Notes: generated by a model not told the origin, from the sequence alone. Positions 1 through 8,959 are shown, counted from the first letter of the stretch. The stretch: DNA of 64,000 nucleotides from CAYVUM01 sp964619055 (GCA_964619055.1 CAZUDB010000002.1:61236-125235); one strand, 5' to 3'. Translations and numbers: made by a program.

Positions 1-13
1 TTCAACGCTCAGA

Positions 14-1105
14 GTGACGACGAACATAGCGCTCCGAAGACCAGGACTTGGGAGACCGGCAAACAGCATGCATATCGCGATCTTTGCCCTTGCCATCGGT
101 GCTGTTATCTCAGCACCGACGCCAGCGATGGCAACCCTCGAAAACCACGGCCCTTGGCCGTCAGCCGTGGCCGCACCCCCCGCCCAGGAACCGGTCGAAA
201 GCGTGGTGCGGATTGCCAGTACCAGCCCCTTCACCCTCCGCGACGCCGGTAGCGACGCGCCATCCGAGCAGGCCGTGGGCTATTACGTCGCACCGCGCCA
301 TTCGGCAGCCGCCAAACCTACCCCCGGCGTGGTTCTGCTCCACGGTGCCGGCGGCGTCATCGGCGCCCGTGAACTCACCTACGCCCGACAGTTTGCCCGC
401 CAAGGGGTGGCGGCTCTCGTCATCGACGCTTTCGCTTCCCGCCGTGACCGGGCGCATTCGTTTGCCGATCGCCTCATCCACATCACCGAAACCATGGTCC
501 TGTCAGATGCATTCGCAGGCCTTGATTGGCTTGCAGGGCAACCCGCCGTGGATGCGACCAAGGTGGCGCTCATAGGCTTTTCCTATGGTGGCATGGCCAG
601 CGTGTTCGCGGCCTATCGCCAGGTAACCGACCGACTGTCGCGCCAGGGGCGCCAGTTTGCAGCGCACGTCGCCTTCTACGCGCCCTGCATCGTGCGGTTC
701 GAAGATCCGGTTACGACGGGCGCTCCTGTCTTGATGTTGTGGGGCGGGCAGGACGAGATTGTTGATGCCGAACGCTGCCAGTTCATTGCCGCTGACCTGC
801 GCCGTGGCGGCAGCCAGGTCGAGGTGGTGATCTATCCCGATGCCATGCACCAATGGGATGGACGGTCAAACCGGCCATGGCGAACGCCGCGTGGATTGGC
901 CGAGTGCTCGTTTTCCGTCGGCCGAGACGGCTCCGTGAGTGATAACCGGACGTTTTTGCCGATGCGTGGTCCGACAACCCGCAAACTTATTCTGGCCGCC
1001 TGCGCCGATAGCCGCGGCTATCTAATCGGCCGTGACGACGATGTTCGACAGCAGTCCAACGCGGCTGTCGCCAGTTTCCTCAATCCGATCCTGTTTCCCG
1101 AATGA
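14..1105 (+). CDS. Secreted dienelactone hydrolase-family alpha/beta hydrolase
   Basis: The protein is about 363 residues. An alpha/beta-hydrolase core begins near residue 85. The nucleophile elbow GFSYGG puts the catalytic Ser near residue 191, the acid is in GGQDEIVD near 245 and the His in DAMHQW near 278, so the triad looks complete. This order is that of the dienelactone hydrolase (DLH) family. A hydrophobic segment ending in PAMA is a likely Sec signal, so the enzyme probably acts in the periplasm. The GTG at 14 gives an 18-residue N-terminal extension; the ATG at 68 starts right at the signal peptide and may be the true start. The substrate cannot be told from the sequence. It stands alone, convergent with the mch-like gene. 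Confidence 0.8.
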   Translation: MTTNIALRRPGLGRPANSMHIAIFALAIGAVISAPTPAMATLENHGPWPSAVAAPPAQEPVESVVRIASTSPFTLRDAGSDAPSEQAVGYYVAPRHSAAAKPTPGVVLLHGAGGVIGARELTYARQFARQGVAALVIDAFASRRDRAHSFADRLIHITETMVLSDAFAGLDWLAGQPAVDATKVALIGFSYGGMASVFAAYRQVTDRLSRQGRQFAAHVAFYAPCIVRFEDPVTTGAPVLMLWGGQDEIVDAERCQFIAADLRRGGSQVEVVIYPDAMHQWDGRSNRPWRTPRGLAECSFSVGRDGSVSDNRTFLPMRGPTTRKLILAACADSRGYLIGRDDDVRQQSNAAVASFLNPILFPE

Positions 1106-1145
1106 AGGTTTGCGCGGTCACAAGCCGATCTCTCCGGGTCGCGAG

Positions 1146-2225
1146 TCAGCGTACCGACACAGAGGCGCGTGGCATTAAAACGGTATAGTCAAAGTCCAGA
1201 ACGACACTTGGATCGTAATTGCCGTCAGCATCCTTATAAGGAAAGCCCTTGCAGTTCCGGTTTTTAACTGCGACCGTTCGCAGCCGCAGAGCACCAAAAT
1301 CTGCGTAGCCCGGTACCTCCATCTTATTTAGCACCTCGGACCAAGCGTAGATCGTGTCGCCGGCGAACGTCGGTGCCGTGTGGCGTCCCCCATTGATGGC
1401 GGCAACCCGAATTCCGTTGGCGAGCCCATTGAAGGTCAGAGCGCGCGCGAGACTGATGATGTGGCCACCATAGATCAGGCGTTTGCCGAAGCGGCTCTCC
1501 TTTTGGATAACTGCGTCGAAATGGACCCGGGCCGTGTTCTGGTAGAGCCGGGTGGCCATCTGATGCTCGGCCTCCTCAATCGTCATACCGTCCACGTGGT
1601 CAATGCGCTCACCAACCGCATAATCATCCCATAGGTAGGGGCTGCCGGCCAAGATTGTGTCGTAGCGTTCCACATGGAGTTGGTAGGGAACGAGCAGGTC
1701 GCCAATGTCTAGCGCTTCCGCCAGTTCCGGGATGACCGGCTCCGTCGATGGCGGCCCGGCTTGACGCTTTTGGACCATGACCCATCGAGTGTATTCCAGA
1801 ACCACCTGTCGATCCTGGTTCAGCCCCGTGGTACGGACGTAAACGATACCGGACTTGCCATCTTTGTTCTCGCGCAGGCCGATGACTTTTGACACGGCGC
1901 GGACGGTGTCCCCCGGGAACACCGGTTCGCCGAACCGGCCTTCCGCATAGCCGAGATTGGCTACGGCATTGAGCGAGATGTCCGGAACCGTTTTTCCGAA
2001 AACCATGTGAAAAATCAGGATACTATCGACAGGTGCATGATCGAGGCCCAAGCTGCGGGCGAATTCCGCCGAGGAGTTGACGACGGAGCGGTTGCCGTAG
2101 AGCGCGATGTAGAGGCTGACATCGCCGTCGGTCACGGTCCGAGGCGTCGCGTGGATAATCTCCTGACCGAGAGAAAAGTCCTCGAAGAAGTTTCCCGAGC
2201 TGGTCTTGACGGTCGTTGTGTTCAT
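1146..2225 (-). CDS. mch: Mesaconyl-CoA hydratase-like MaoC protein (ethylmalonyl-CoA pathway)
   Basis: The protein has 359 residues and two hot-dog (MaoC-type) halves, the length and layout expected for mesaconyl-CoA hydratase, which converts mesaconyl-CoA to beta-methylmalyl-CoA. The ATG at 2225 is preceded by GGGAG. The gene lies 55 bp downstream of the malyl-CoA lyase gene on the same strand, and that pairing of consecutive steps is the main argument for this function over a generic enoyl-CoA hydratase. The cytosolic ethylmalonyl-CoA pathway lets bacteria without a glyoxylate bypass grow on acetate and C1/C2 compounds. Assignment to Mch rests on length, two-domain layout and neighbour. 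Confidence 0.85.
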   Translation of the reverse strand: MNTTTVKTSSGNFFEDFSLGQEIIHATPRTVTDGDVSLYIALYGNRSVVNSSAEFARSLGLDHAPVDSILIFHMVFGKTVPDISLNAVANLGYAEGRFGEPVFPGDTVRAVSKVIGLRENKDGKSGIVYVRTTGLNQDRQVVLEYTRWVMVQKRQAGPPSTEPVIPELAEALDIGDLLVPYQLHVERYDTILAGSPYLWDDYAVGERIDHVDGMTIEEAEHQMATRLYQNTARVHFDAVIQKESRFGKRLIYGGHIISLARALTFNGLANGIRVAAINGGRHTAPTFAGDTIYAWSEVLNKMEVPGYADFGALRLRTVAVKNRNCKGFPYKDADGNYDPSVVLDFDYTVLMPRASVSVR

Positions 2226-2280
2226 TGGGGCTCCCTGCTCAGGCGTTTCGTGGGCTAAGGGACTTGAGTGACGTCTTGGG

Positions 2281-3330
2281 TCAATCGAGACCGTACTGGG
2301 TGGCCAGATCCGGATCCTTGCGTGCGACGAGGCGGGCCAAGTCGACGATCACCTTGGCCTGCTTCCAGGTGGCGTCATCTTGCATTTTTCCGTCGATCAT
2401 CGCGACGCCCGAGCCGTCCGGCATGGCGTCAAGAATGCGCTTGGCGAAGGCGACTTCGCCCGCGTCCGGACTGAACACCCGCTTGGCGATCGCGATTTGA
2501 TTGGGGGCAAGCGACCAAGCGCCGGCGCAGCCCATCAAAAACGCATTTCGGAACTGCGCTTCGCAGCCGGCTTCGTCCTTAATGTCGCCGAAGGGTCCGT
2601 AGAAGGCGCGCAATCCGCACGAGACGCAGGCGTCAACCATCCGCGCGACGGTGTAGTGCCACAGGTCCTGCTGCAGGAATGCGCGGCTGGTCTCGCCCTC
2701 GGCCGGATCCGCGAGTACGCCATAGAACGGATGGCCGCCGCCGACGCGGGTCGTCTTCATGCCACGAGAGGCCGCCAAGTCGGCTGGGCCAAGGCTCATG
2801 CCGTGCATTCGGGGACTGGAACACGCGATTTCGTCCACATTCTTCACGCCCTGGGCGGTTTCCAAGATGGCGTGGATCAGGATGGGCTTGGAGAGCCCGT
2901 GCCGCGCTTCTAGTTGGGCTAGCAACTGATCGACAAAATGGATATCCCATGGCCCCTCGACCTTTGGCACCATGACAACGTCGAGCTTGTCGCCCACGGC
3001 CTCGACGATCGCCATCATATCATCGAGGAACCACGGGCTATTGAGCGCGTTGACTCGCGTCCAAAGCGCTGTGTCACCGAAGTCGGTGACGGCGGCGACC
3101 TCGATAAATCCGGCCCTGGCGGCATCCTTCGCGTCCGCCGGGATCGCATCCTCCAGATTGCCGAGAATGACATCCACCTGAGCTGCCATGTCCGGCACGC
3201 GTGCCCGAATTTTCTCGATATGGGGGGGGAAGAAGTGAATCATCCGCTCGGGCCGGATCCGCAGCTCGCGGAACGGAAGGGGCGCTCCTGCGGCCAGCGG
3301 CTTGTAAAACTCGCGCGGCGTCTTCAACAT
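2281..3330 (-). CDS. mcl1: L-malyl-CoA / beta-methylmalyl-CoA lyase (CitE-like)
   Basis: This is a 349-residue HpcH/HpaI (CitE-like) aldolase. It shows the expected segments: GNLEDAIP near residue 62 (acidic Mg-binding region), MVPKVEG near 120 and ILIHAILETAQG near 150. Mcl1 cleaves beta-methylmalyl-CoA to glyoxylate and propionyl-CoA and also acts on malyl-CoA. The start at 3330 was chosen because GGAGGGGAAT immediately precedes this ATG; the reading frame stays open about 52 codons further upstream but without such a signal. It is the first gene of a two-gene operon with the mesaconyl-CoA hydratase, so two adjacent steps of the ethylmalonyl-CoA pathway are made together. Confidence 0.9.
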   Translation of the reverse strand: MLKTPREFYKPLAAGAPLPFRELRIRPERMIHFFPPHIEKIRARVPDMAAQVDVILGNLEDAIPADAKDAARAGFIEVAAVTDFGDTALWTRVNALNSPWFLDDMMAIVEAVGDKLDVVMVPKVEGPWDIHFVDQLLAQLEARHGLSKPILIHAILETAQGVKNVDEIACSSPRMHGMSLGPADLAASRGMKTTRVGGGHPFYGVLADPAEGETSRAFLQQDLWHYTVARMVDACVSCGLRAFYGPFGDIKDEAGCEAQFRNAFLMGCAGAWSLAPNQIAIAKRVFSPDAGEVAFAKRILDAMPDGSGVAMIDGKMQDDATWKQAKVIVDLARLVARKDPDLATQYGLD

Positions 3331-3657
3331 ATTCCCCTCCATTTTTTCATTTCCTTCGCACCCGCACAAGAGGTAGCACCCCCAGGCGCGCCCGTCAAAC
3401 GCCAGAAAGACCCTTGGCGGACCCGCCCGACGGATGCCAGCTCCAAACCGCTCCGGTCCGAATCGAGAAGCTGGTTGGGCCTGCACGAACGCTGCCGGGA
3501 GGTGGTGCGGTGCTGGCGAACAATGCCGAGCGCGCCGCCGTGTCCTTGAATTCTTGATGACAAGGGTGTTCCCGAATAGTCATCCTGGTTCCCTGTTTGT
3601 AAGGTGATCAGGTGCGGCGGTGTTTCGGTCAGGTGAAGGCCCGCACTCGGCGATTCA
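3331..3657. other. Divergent intergenic region, mcl1 / phosphoesterase
   Basis: This 327-bp gap lies between two divergent genes and should hold the promoters of both. Apart from the strong ribosome-binding site of mcl1 at its left edge I see no coding region, clear promoter or repeat. Confidence 0.5.
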
Positions 3658-4641
3658 ATGAACGTCATTCACGAGCCTCGGTTGCAATTTCGATCCATCT
3701 GGATCTCGGACATTCACCTCGGAACCCGAGGCTGCAATGCCGACATGCTGCTGGATTTTCTTCGGCAGACGGAATCGGATTACCTCTACCTGGTCGGCGA
3801 TATCATCGATTTCTGGCGGCTTCGCAAGACGTGGTATTGGAAACAAACTCATAATGACGTTATTCAAAAAATCCTTCGAAAAGCCCGCAAAGGAACGAGG
3901 ATAATCTACATCCCCGGAAACCACGACGAGAATTTTCGGGACTTTACAAATCACAGATTCGGACGTGTTGCCGTCCTCCATGACACCTTTCATACCATGG
4001 TAGATGGTCGTAAATTTCTGGTCATGCATGGCGACCATTTCGATGGTGTCGTCAAATATGCGAAATGGCTCGCTTATCTTGGCGATACGGCTTACGTCTG
4101 GCTGCTGAACGTGAACACATGGATGAATTATGTTCGGCGAAAGCTGGGTTTTTCATATTGGTCGTTGTCTGGGTATTTGAAGCATAAGGTCAAAAACGCG
4201 GTTGAATTCGTCAGCAACTACGAAAATGCTGTTGTTTCGGAGGCACGGCGCCGTGGCGCCGACGGCGTGATTTGCGGCCACATTCACACGGCCGAGATCC
4301 GCGAAATAGACGGGATTGTCTATTGCAACGACGGCGACTGGGTTGAAAGTTGCACAGCGTTGGTGGAGCATTTCGACGGACGGCTTGAGATCCTACGTTG
4401 GTCCGAAGTTTTCGACGTTCGCCAAGCTGAAGGGGCCGCTGGGTCTGAACCGGCAAAGCCTGCTGTTGCCGAGCACGGGATGGCCAGGGGCTCAGCCTCG
4501 GTCCTTGCTGTGCAGCGACTACTGTTGGCGGAAACTGAACGCGCCGGGACGGCGAGGGTTGATCAAGAATGCGGATCTGCATCGTCTCGGATGCCTGGTT
4601 TCCTCAAGTCAATGGCGTTGTTCGCACGCTCCACACGTTAA
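3658..4641 (+). CDS. Metallophosphoesterase, UDP-2,3-diacylglucosamine diphosphatase (LpxH)-like
   Basis: A calcineurin-like phosphoesterase of 327 residues. All metal-site motifs are present in order: SDIHLG (near 17), GDIIDFW (near 46), GNHDE (near 87), MHGDHFD (near 121) and CGHIHTAE (near 205). The family includes LpxH, which releases lipid X from UDP-diacylglucosamine at the inner membrane face, but this longer alphaproteobacterial group may act on other phospholipid-type pyrophosphates. The last 70 or so residues after the core are low in conservation signs and overlap the start of the downstream glycosyltransferase by 73 bp, implying coupled translation. The central part (3830-4200) is noticeably AT-richer than its flanks. 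Confidence 0.85.
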   Translation: MNVIHEPRLQFRSIWISDIHLGTRGCNADMLLDFLRQTESDYLYLVGDIIDFWRLRKTWYWKQTHNDVIQKILRKARKGTRIIYIPGNHDENFRDFTNHRFGRVAVLHDTFHTMVDGRKFLVMHGDHFDGVVKYAKWLAYLGDTAYVWLLNVNTWMNYVRRKLGFSYWSLSGYLKHKVKNAVEFVSNYENAVVSEARRRGADGVICGHIHTAEIREIDGIVYCNDGDWVESCTALVEHFDGRLEILRWSEVFDVRQAEGAAGSEPAKPAVAEHGMARGSASVLAVQRLLLAETERAGTARVDQECGSASSRMPGFLKSMALFARSTR

Positions 4642-5585
4642 GCCAGCGGCTGGAGCAGCGTGGGTACGAGCCGCGCTTTGTGACACCGGATCGTTTTCGA
4701 AGCACGCCCTGTCCTACCTATCCCGAGATCCGTCTGGCTATGACTCGGCCCTCGGCCGTGGCCGATATGATAAATGCCATCGAGCCAAGCGCCGTTCATA
4801 TCGCAACCGAGGGACCCCTTGGCTGGCTCGCGCGCCATTACTGCCTTAGGCGAGGCTATCCGTTCACCACGGCCTATCACACGCGCTTCCCCGAATACGT
4901 CAAGCCGCGTTTCGGCATTCCGCACTCTTGGAGCTATCGCGTGCTCCGCCACTTCCATGGCCAGTCAGCCGGCATCATGGTGTCGACGCCGAGCATCGAA
5001 GCGGAGCTTCGGGCGCGCGGATTCGATACCCCAATTAGGCGCTGGACACGCGGCGTCGACCTAACGCTGTTTCGGATTCGCCACGATGTCGACTTGCGGC
5101 TCCCGCGGCCGATTTCCTTGTTTGTCGGCCGGCTCGCGGTCGAGAAGAACGTGGAGGCCTTCCTGAAACTCCAGCTGCCGGGCAGCAAGGTCGTGATCGG
5201 AGATGGCCCAATGCGGGCCCAATTACACTCCCATTATCCAAACGCACATTTTGTTGGACCGCAGTTTGGGGAAGATTTGGCACGCTACTATGCCGGATCG
5301 GACGTTTTGGTGTTTTCGAGTCGGACCGACACGTTCGGTCTTGTCATCCTGGAAGCGTTGGCCTCGGGCCTGCCCGTCGCCGCCTATCCGGTGCCGGGAC
5401 CGCAGGACGTTCTGGATGGTTTCGACGTCGGCGTCCTTGACAACGATCTTGGCGCCGCCGTGAAGCGGGCCCTAATGATCGATCGCCCGCGCTGCCGGGC
5501 TTGGGCTGAACGCTTTTCGTGGGATGCCAGCGCGGATCAATTCCTTAGCAATCTCGCGGTGTTTCGCCCCACGGGTCAAACCTGA
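4569..5585 (+). CDS. GT4-family glycosyltransferase
   Basis: A 338-residue GT-B glycosyltransferase. The N-terminus MRICIVSDAWFPQVNGVVRT is the classic start of GT4 enzymes of the mannosyl/sulfoquinovosyl-transferase type, which bind the acceptor in this half. The C-terminal nucleotide-sugar half carries SLFVGRLAVEKN (near 180) and the acidic E-x7-E region in DTFGLVILEALASGLPV (near 255-271). It lies 73 bp inside the end of the LpxH-like gene. The pairing of these two families suggests a membrane glycolipid step, though donor and acceptor are not readable from sequence. The GTG or TTG alternatives upstream were ignored because the ATG matches the family N-terminus. Confidence 0.88.
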   Translation: MRICIVSDAWFPQVNGVVRTLHTLSQRLEQRGYEPRFVTPDRFRSTPCPTYPEIRLAMTRPSAVADMINAIEPSAVHIATEGPLGWLARHYCLRRGYPFTTAYHTRFPEYVKPRFGIPHSWSYRVLRHFHGQSAGIMVSTPSIEAELRARGFDTPIRRWTRGVDLTLFRIRHDVDLRLPRPISLFVGRLAVEKNVEAFLKLQLPGSKVVIGDGPMRAQLHSHYPNAHFVGPQFGEDLARYYAGSDVLVFSSRTDTFGLVILEALASGLPVAAYPVPGPQDVLDGFDVGVLDNDLGAAVKRALMIDRPRCRAWAERFSWDASADQFLSNLAVFRPTGQT

Positions 5586-5594
5586 CGGCAACGA

Positions 5595-5630
5595 CACTGC
5601 CGCCCGACATTGTCCGGCGAGCGGGCAGTG
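5595..5630. terminator. Candidate bidirectional stem-loop between convergent genes
   Basis: The arms CACTGCC (5595-5601) and GGCAGTG (5624-5630) pair perfectly, with a GC-rich loop that can pair further. The element sits exactly between the ends of two convergent genes. There is no clear T-run, so termination is only inferred from position. Confidence 0.35.
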
Positions 5631-5641
5631 CTGCAATTCGG

Positions 5642-5872
5642 CTAGGTTTTGCCCAGCTCCAGTTTCCGATCCGGACCGTGATAGTCATCAGCCCCCATGG
5701 CGAGCGCCCAGCACGCCAATCGCACAGTTCTCGGCACATCTATTTTTTGACCGTCCCGCTCACCTTTCTCGTAATACTGGACGATGCGGCGTTTTAGTCC
5801 GAGTGCCGCTGCCGCTTCTTTTTGTGATAGGTTTAGAGATTTGCGCCATCTCTTAAAGTCTGCTGGAGTCAT
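5642..5872 (-). CDS. Small XRE-family HTH regulator
   Basis: A 76-residue protein that is essentially one helix-turn-helix domain: MTPADFKRWRKSLNLSQKEA, then AAALGLKRRIVQYYEKGER. This is the Cro/C1 (XRE) fold, with SQKEAAAALG as helix 2 and the RRIVQYYEKG region as the recognition helix. The C-terminal tail (about 30 residues) has no known domain. It is likely a dimeric DNA-binding regulator. The upstream DNA (5873-6045) contains repeated GTGCGCA-type palindromes, which are good candidates for its own operator. No strong ribosome-binding site precedes the ATG. Similar small regulators occur in toxin-antitoxin modules and on mobile elements, but no toxin-like partner is certain here. Confidence 0.8.
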   Translation of the reverse strand: MTPADFKRWRKSLNLSQKEAAAALGLKRRIVQYYEKGERDGQKIDVPRTVRLACWALAMGADDYHGPDRKLELGKT

Positions 5873-5973
5873 GCTATGGTTGTGCTTGTCGTGTCGTGGA
5901 ACGCTCTAAAGCCAATGACCCACTGCGAATTTTGCGCGCTTTGAGCAGCTTCAGGGCGTTGCATAAGCACCAA

Positions 5974-6040
5974 GTGCGCATTTGTCAATTCTTAGACGCA
6001 CAGTGTGCGCAACAGTTGACGGATGCGCACCATGTGCGTA
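5974..6040. promoter_or_regulatory. Cluster of GTGCGCA palindromes, candidate operator
   Basis: Three copies of a GTGCGCA-type box lie within 67 bp upstream of the XRE gene. The first is GTGCGCA at 5974-5980. The second is the near-palindrome ACGCACA-G-TGTGCGC at 5996-6010 and the third TGCGCAC-CAT-GTGCGTA at 6024-6040; each has 6 of 7 arm positions matching. The third sits inside the spacer of a candidate plus-strand promoter, a geometry that would allow repression by the adjacent regulator. Confidence 0.5.
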
Positions 6041-6044
6041 AACT
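6016..6044 (+). promoter_or_regulatory. Candidate sigma-70 promoter
   Basis: TTGACG (6016-6021) and TAAACT (6039-6044) are separated by exactly 17 bp. The promoter points to the possible 48-residue reading frame at 6146. The spacer carries the third GTGCGCA palindrome. Supported only by match to consensus and position. Confidence 0.4.
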
Positions 6045-6145
6045 ATTTTTAGTTGTGGCTGTTTTGGGTGAGGGAGCGGCCACAGCTCTGTTGGCTCGGG
6101 TTTTGACGTGCATGCGATCAAGGCCCCCTGGATAGGACAAATGTC

Positions 6146-6292
6146 ATGCTAGGCCATCTGATCCTCGCCCGTGCGTATGTACAAAGCGAGCGCATTGATT
6201 TGGTTAGCGCGGGTGAACGAGCGTGCGCTTTGGATGAACTGAAACGCCGGTTTCGCCGTGCGCTTCATCAAGTCAGCTTGGGAGTCCTGTAG
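6146..6292 (+). CDS. Possible 48-residue protein under the XRE-box promoter
   Basis: A short open frame beginning MLGHLILARAYVQ and rich in Arg, Leu and Ala (ELKRRFRRALHQ near residue 32), which would make an amphipathic basic helix. AGGA lies 8 bp before the ATG. It is the only reasonable open frame downstream of the candidate promoter at 6016. No family is recognised. The location opposite a small XRE regulator is the layout of many toxin-antitoxin or regulator-effector pairs, but nothing in the sequence shows such an activity. It could be a chance frame. Confidence 0.3.
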   Translation: MLGHLILARAYVQSERIDLVSAGERACALDELKRRFRRALHQVSLGVL

Positions 6293-6404
6293 ACCCGCCC
6301 CGGGCGCAAGCCGACAGTTGGCTGATTTGCCCCGAACTGAAACCGCAGTGGATCGTTTCAGTGGGCTCAGGCGCTAAGCTGGGCTTTTACTTGGACGGAC
6401 TTCT

Positions 6405-8270
6405 CTAAAGGCCGTACCAATTAGGTACAAATAAGCTAAATGTTGCCCACAGGACGAAAATCAACGGCACGCCGGCGCGGGTGAAATCGGTAAACTTGTA
6501 GTGGCCGGGACCAAGAACCAGAAGGTTCGTCTGGTAGCCAAGTGGTGAGGCAAAGGAGCAATTGGCGGCAAAGATCACCGCAAGAGCGAACGGCTCCGGT
6601 GAAACGCCAAGCTCCAACGCAATATCAACGGCAATCGGCGTGAACAGGACGGCGGCGGTTTTGGTCGTGACGATGTTCGACAAACCGGCGACCGTGAGAA
6701 AGAACAGCGACAGCACGACGGCTGGACCGGCGCCTTCGAGGGCGTTGACGAGATGGCGCGCGACGAAGGTGGCGCCGCCCGTCTCCTGCAGGGCAACACC
6801 AAGGGCCAGCGCAGCCCCGATCGTGGTGACGATACGGGGGTCGACGGCACGCCCGGCCTGGCGAATGTTGAGGACCCCGGTCCCCACCATCAGAGCCGCG
6901 CCCGTCAGCGTCGTGACAACAAGCGGCACCAAACCGGCCGCGGACAGCCCGATGGCGACCACGAACACGGCCGCAGCCAGCCAGGCCCGTCCCGGGGATG
7001 ACAATTCTTCCGCCGACCATTCGATCAGGATGATATCACGATTGGCCTTAAGGGCTTCGACGTCGGAGGCGTGGCCCTGGACCAAGAGCACATCGCCCGC
7101 TTCCAGCCGGATATCGGTCATCTTGGCCCGTATCATGCGCGCGCGACGCTGTATACCGAGGACCACGCAATGGGTTTGGTGATGAAAGGCAATCTGCTTG
7201 AGGGTCTGGCCCTCATAGCGGGACGCCGGCGCCACCATTACCTCGGCCACCACCTGGGAGTCGCCTGCGAGAGGGCCGTCTTCGTCCTCCCGACCGCGAC
7301 CGGCGGTGCGCTCGCCGCCCCGCGCCCGCGTGTCGAGTTGCGGGTGAATGCGGGCGGCTTTGCGACTGAGCGCTTCCGTTAAAGCCTTACGCGTTGCCGC
7401 AACCACCAGGACATCGTCCGGGCGCGCCTCATATCGCTCGAAGGGCGGCAGTACAGCCTCTTCGCCGCGCTGCACCATGCGCACCGTCATGTCCGGCAAG
7501 CTGGAGAACAGGCCACCCGGCGCGCCTTTGCCTACCAACGGTGAGTCCGCCGCCACGGCTAACTGCGCAATGAATTGGCGCCCGCTTCCGGCCAATAGGG
7601 ATTCCGCCAGGCGAGCTCGCGGCGGCAGCAGCATGGGCGCCACCAGCGTCAAGTAGAGCAGGCCCATGGCGGCCATGATGACGCCGGAGATGCTGAAATC
7701 GAAGAAACCGAAGGGCCGGACCCCGAGCTCGATCATGGCGCTGTTCACGAGCAAATTTGTGGACGAGCCCACGAGCGTTGTCATACCGCCGAGCACGGCG
7801 GCATAGGACAGCGGGATCATGAGCTTGCTCGGTGAGTCGCCAAATCGGGTGGCGACTCCCTGCATGATCGGAATGAAGATCACGACCACGGGGATATTGT
7901 TCAGAAACGCACTGACCGCGGTGGCGACCACCAAAACCAATAAAATGGTTACAACGCGGAGACCACCGCCGATTTTGATCACCGAGCGTGCGACCAGATC
8001 GAGCACGCCGGCCCGAACCATCGCTTGCCCCATCACCAGTAGGGCCAGCACAGTGATCAACGCTGGGTTGGCAAAACCGGCCAAGAGGCGGGCGGCGCTA
8101 AGACGGTTTCCACCTTCGCCGTCAGGAAGCGGAAACACGGTAAATAGGATAAGCAGCGCACACACGACGCCCATGGAGACAACTTCCATCGGCGCGGCTT
8201 CCGATGCGTACAATGCAAGCGCAACGATGACGATGACGAACGTTGCCCACATTAAGATGGATGGTTCCAT
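6405..8270 (-). CDS. SLC13/DASS-type permease with two RCK_C domains
   Basis: A 621-residue polytopic membrane protein. N-terminal transmembrane segments (residues about 5-215) include the family-typical NNIPVVVIFIP and GGMTTLVGSSTNLLVNS loops, which in DASS carriers bind Na+ and the carboxylate or sulfate substrate. A cytoplasmic insert (about 225-420) holds two TrkA-C/RCK_C-like units, each ending in a phrase like DDVLVVAATR or GDVLLVQG. The second membrane half follows and contains NIVTTKTAAVLFTPIA near 535. Members with RCK_C inserts are often annotated as sulfate or anion transporters. The specific substrate is unknown. It follows the cNMP-binding gene by 114 bp on the same strand and may belong to that operon. 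Confidence 0.85.
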   Translation of the reverse strand: MEPSILMWATFVIVIVALALYASEAAPMEVVSMGVVCALLILFTVFPLPDGEGGNRLSAARLLAGFANPALITVLALLVMGQAMVRAGVLDLVARSVIKIGGGLRVVTILLVLVVATAVSAFLNNIPVVVIFIPIMQGVATRFGDSPSKLMIPLSYAAVLGGMTTLVGSSTNLLVNSAMIELGVRPFGFFDFSISGVIMAAMGLLYLTLVAPMLLPPRARLAESLLAGSGRQFIAQLAVAADSPLVGKGAPGGLFSSLPDMTVRMVQRGEEAVLPPFERYEARPDDVLVVAATRKALTEALSRKAARIHPQLDTRARGGERTAGRGREDEDGPLAGDSQVVAEVMVAPASRYEGQTLKQIAFHHQTHCVVLGIQRRARMIRAKMTDIRLEAGDVLLVQGHASDVEALKANRDIILIEWSAEELSSPGRAWLAAAVFVVAIGLSAAGLVPLVVTTLTGAALMVGTGVLNIRQAGRAVDPRIVTTIGAALALGVALQETGGATFVARHLVNALEGAGPAVVLSLFFLTVAGLSNIVTTKTAAVLFTPIAVDIALELGVSPEPFALAVIFAANCSFASPLGYQTNLLVLGPGHYKFTDFTRAGVPLIFVLWATFSLFVPNWYGL

Positions 8271-8384
8271 CAGGAGACGACTCCGTTGCTTCCAACCATC
8301 GATCCGACGGACCTGACGGGGTCGTCGCGATTGAGCGCAAGGACGATCATGATTGCGTATTGCCTTAAAAGAACTGTGGGCCGA

Positions 8385-8858
8385 TCAGACGTGCTCGGTC
8401 TTGGCCGCGATGACGCGCTGCTCCAATTGCTGAAAGCGGCTGGTAAGGTTTGCGAGGCGCTCCGATAACGAACGCATGACGGCCAGGGCGGCGTCGGGAT
8501 TCTCAACAATCAGGCGGAGAAACACATCAACGTCAATCTTGAGGACTTCGAGATGTGATGATGCACGAATGGTTGCAGTGCGGGTTTGGTTAAGGATGAT
8601 CGCCATCTCGCCGAAAAGCTCGTGGCGACCGAGGCTACCCACCTGGGTCTCGCTGCCTGCGGCACCGGTCAGGACGTCCACCTCCCCGCTTTCGATGACG
8701 TAAGCGCCATCGGCCGCGTCACCTTCCCGAAACAGCTCCTCGCCTCGTTCAAACGTCAAATAAGTGCTTGAAAACGCGAGTAGCTTTAGCTTGGCCATAT
8801 CTAGGTGGCCAAACAGTGGGATGCCGCGGAGGATGGCGATCGCGTCACCGTATTGCAC
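8385..8858 (-). CDS. Cyclic nucleotide-binding domain protein
   Basis: A 157-residue protein with a single cNMP-binding (Crp-N) beta-roll: GIPLFGHLDMAKLKLLA at the start, GEELFREGDAADGAYVIESG in the middle, and the phosphate-binding-cassette region GRHELFGEMAIILNQTRTATI near 80-100. There is no HTH, so it is not a Crp-type repressor; the C-terminus (FQQLEQRV) looks like a short coiled coil. The GTG start has AAGGA 10 bp upstream. It lies 101 bp after the unusual ABC exporter and in the same direction, so it may be a regulatory or scaffold subunit of that transporter. The Arg and Glu of the cassette appear present (FGE...RTAT). Confidence 0.82.
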   Translation of the reverse strand: MQYGDAIAILRGIPLFGHLDMAKLKLLAFSSTYLTFERGEELFREGDAADGAYVIESGEVDVLTGAAGSETQVGSLGRHELFGEMAIILNQTRTATIRASSHLEVLKIDVDVFLRLIVENPDAALAVMRSLSERLANLTSRFQQLEQRVIAAKTEHV

Positions 8859-8959
8859 GCCGCTGTCGTCCTTTCTCCGTCCGACATCCGAACACCGTAT
8901 TCGGTGGGCGGCAGTTTACCGGCCTGTCCAGTGTTCCATCAACCATCTCGCTGTCCTGA

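Noticed and set aside
5974..6040. Possible CRISPR-like repeats
   Set aside because: The repeated box is only 7 bp and unevenly spaced; it fits operator sites.
5896..6135. 79-residue plus-strand frame over the XRE palindromes
   Set aside because: It covers the operator/promoter region and has no ribosome-binding site.
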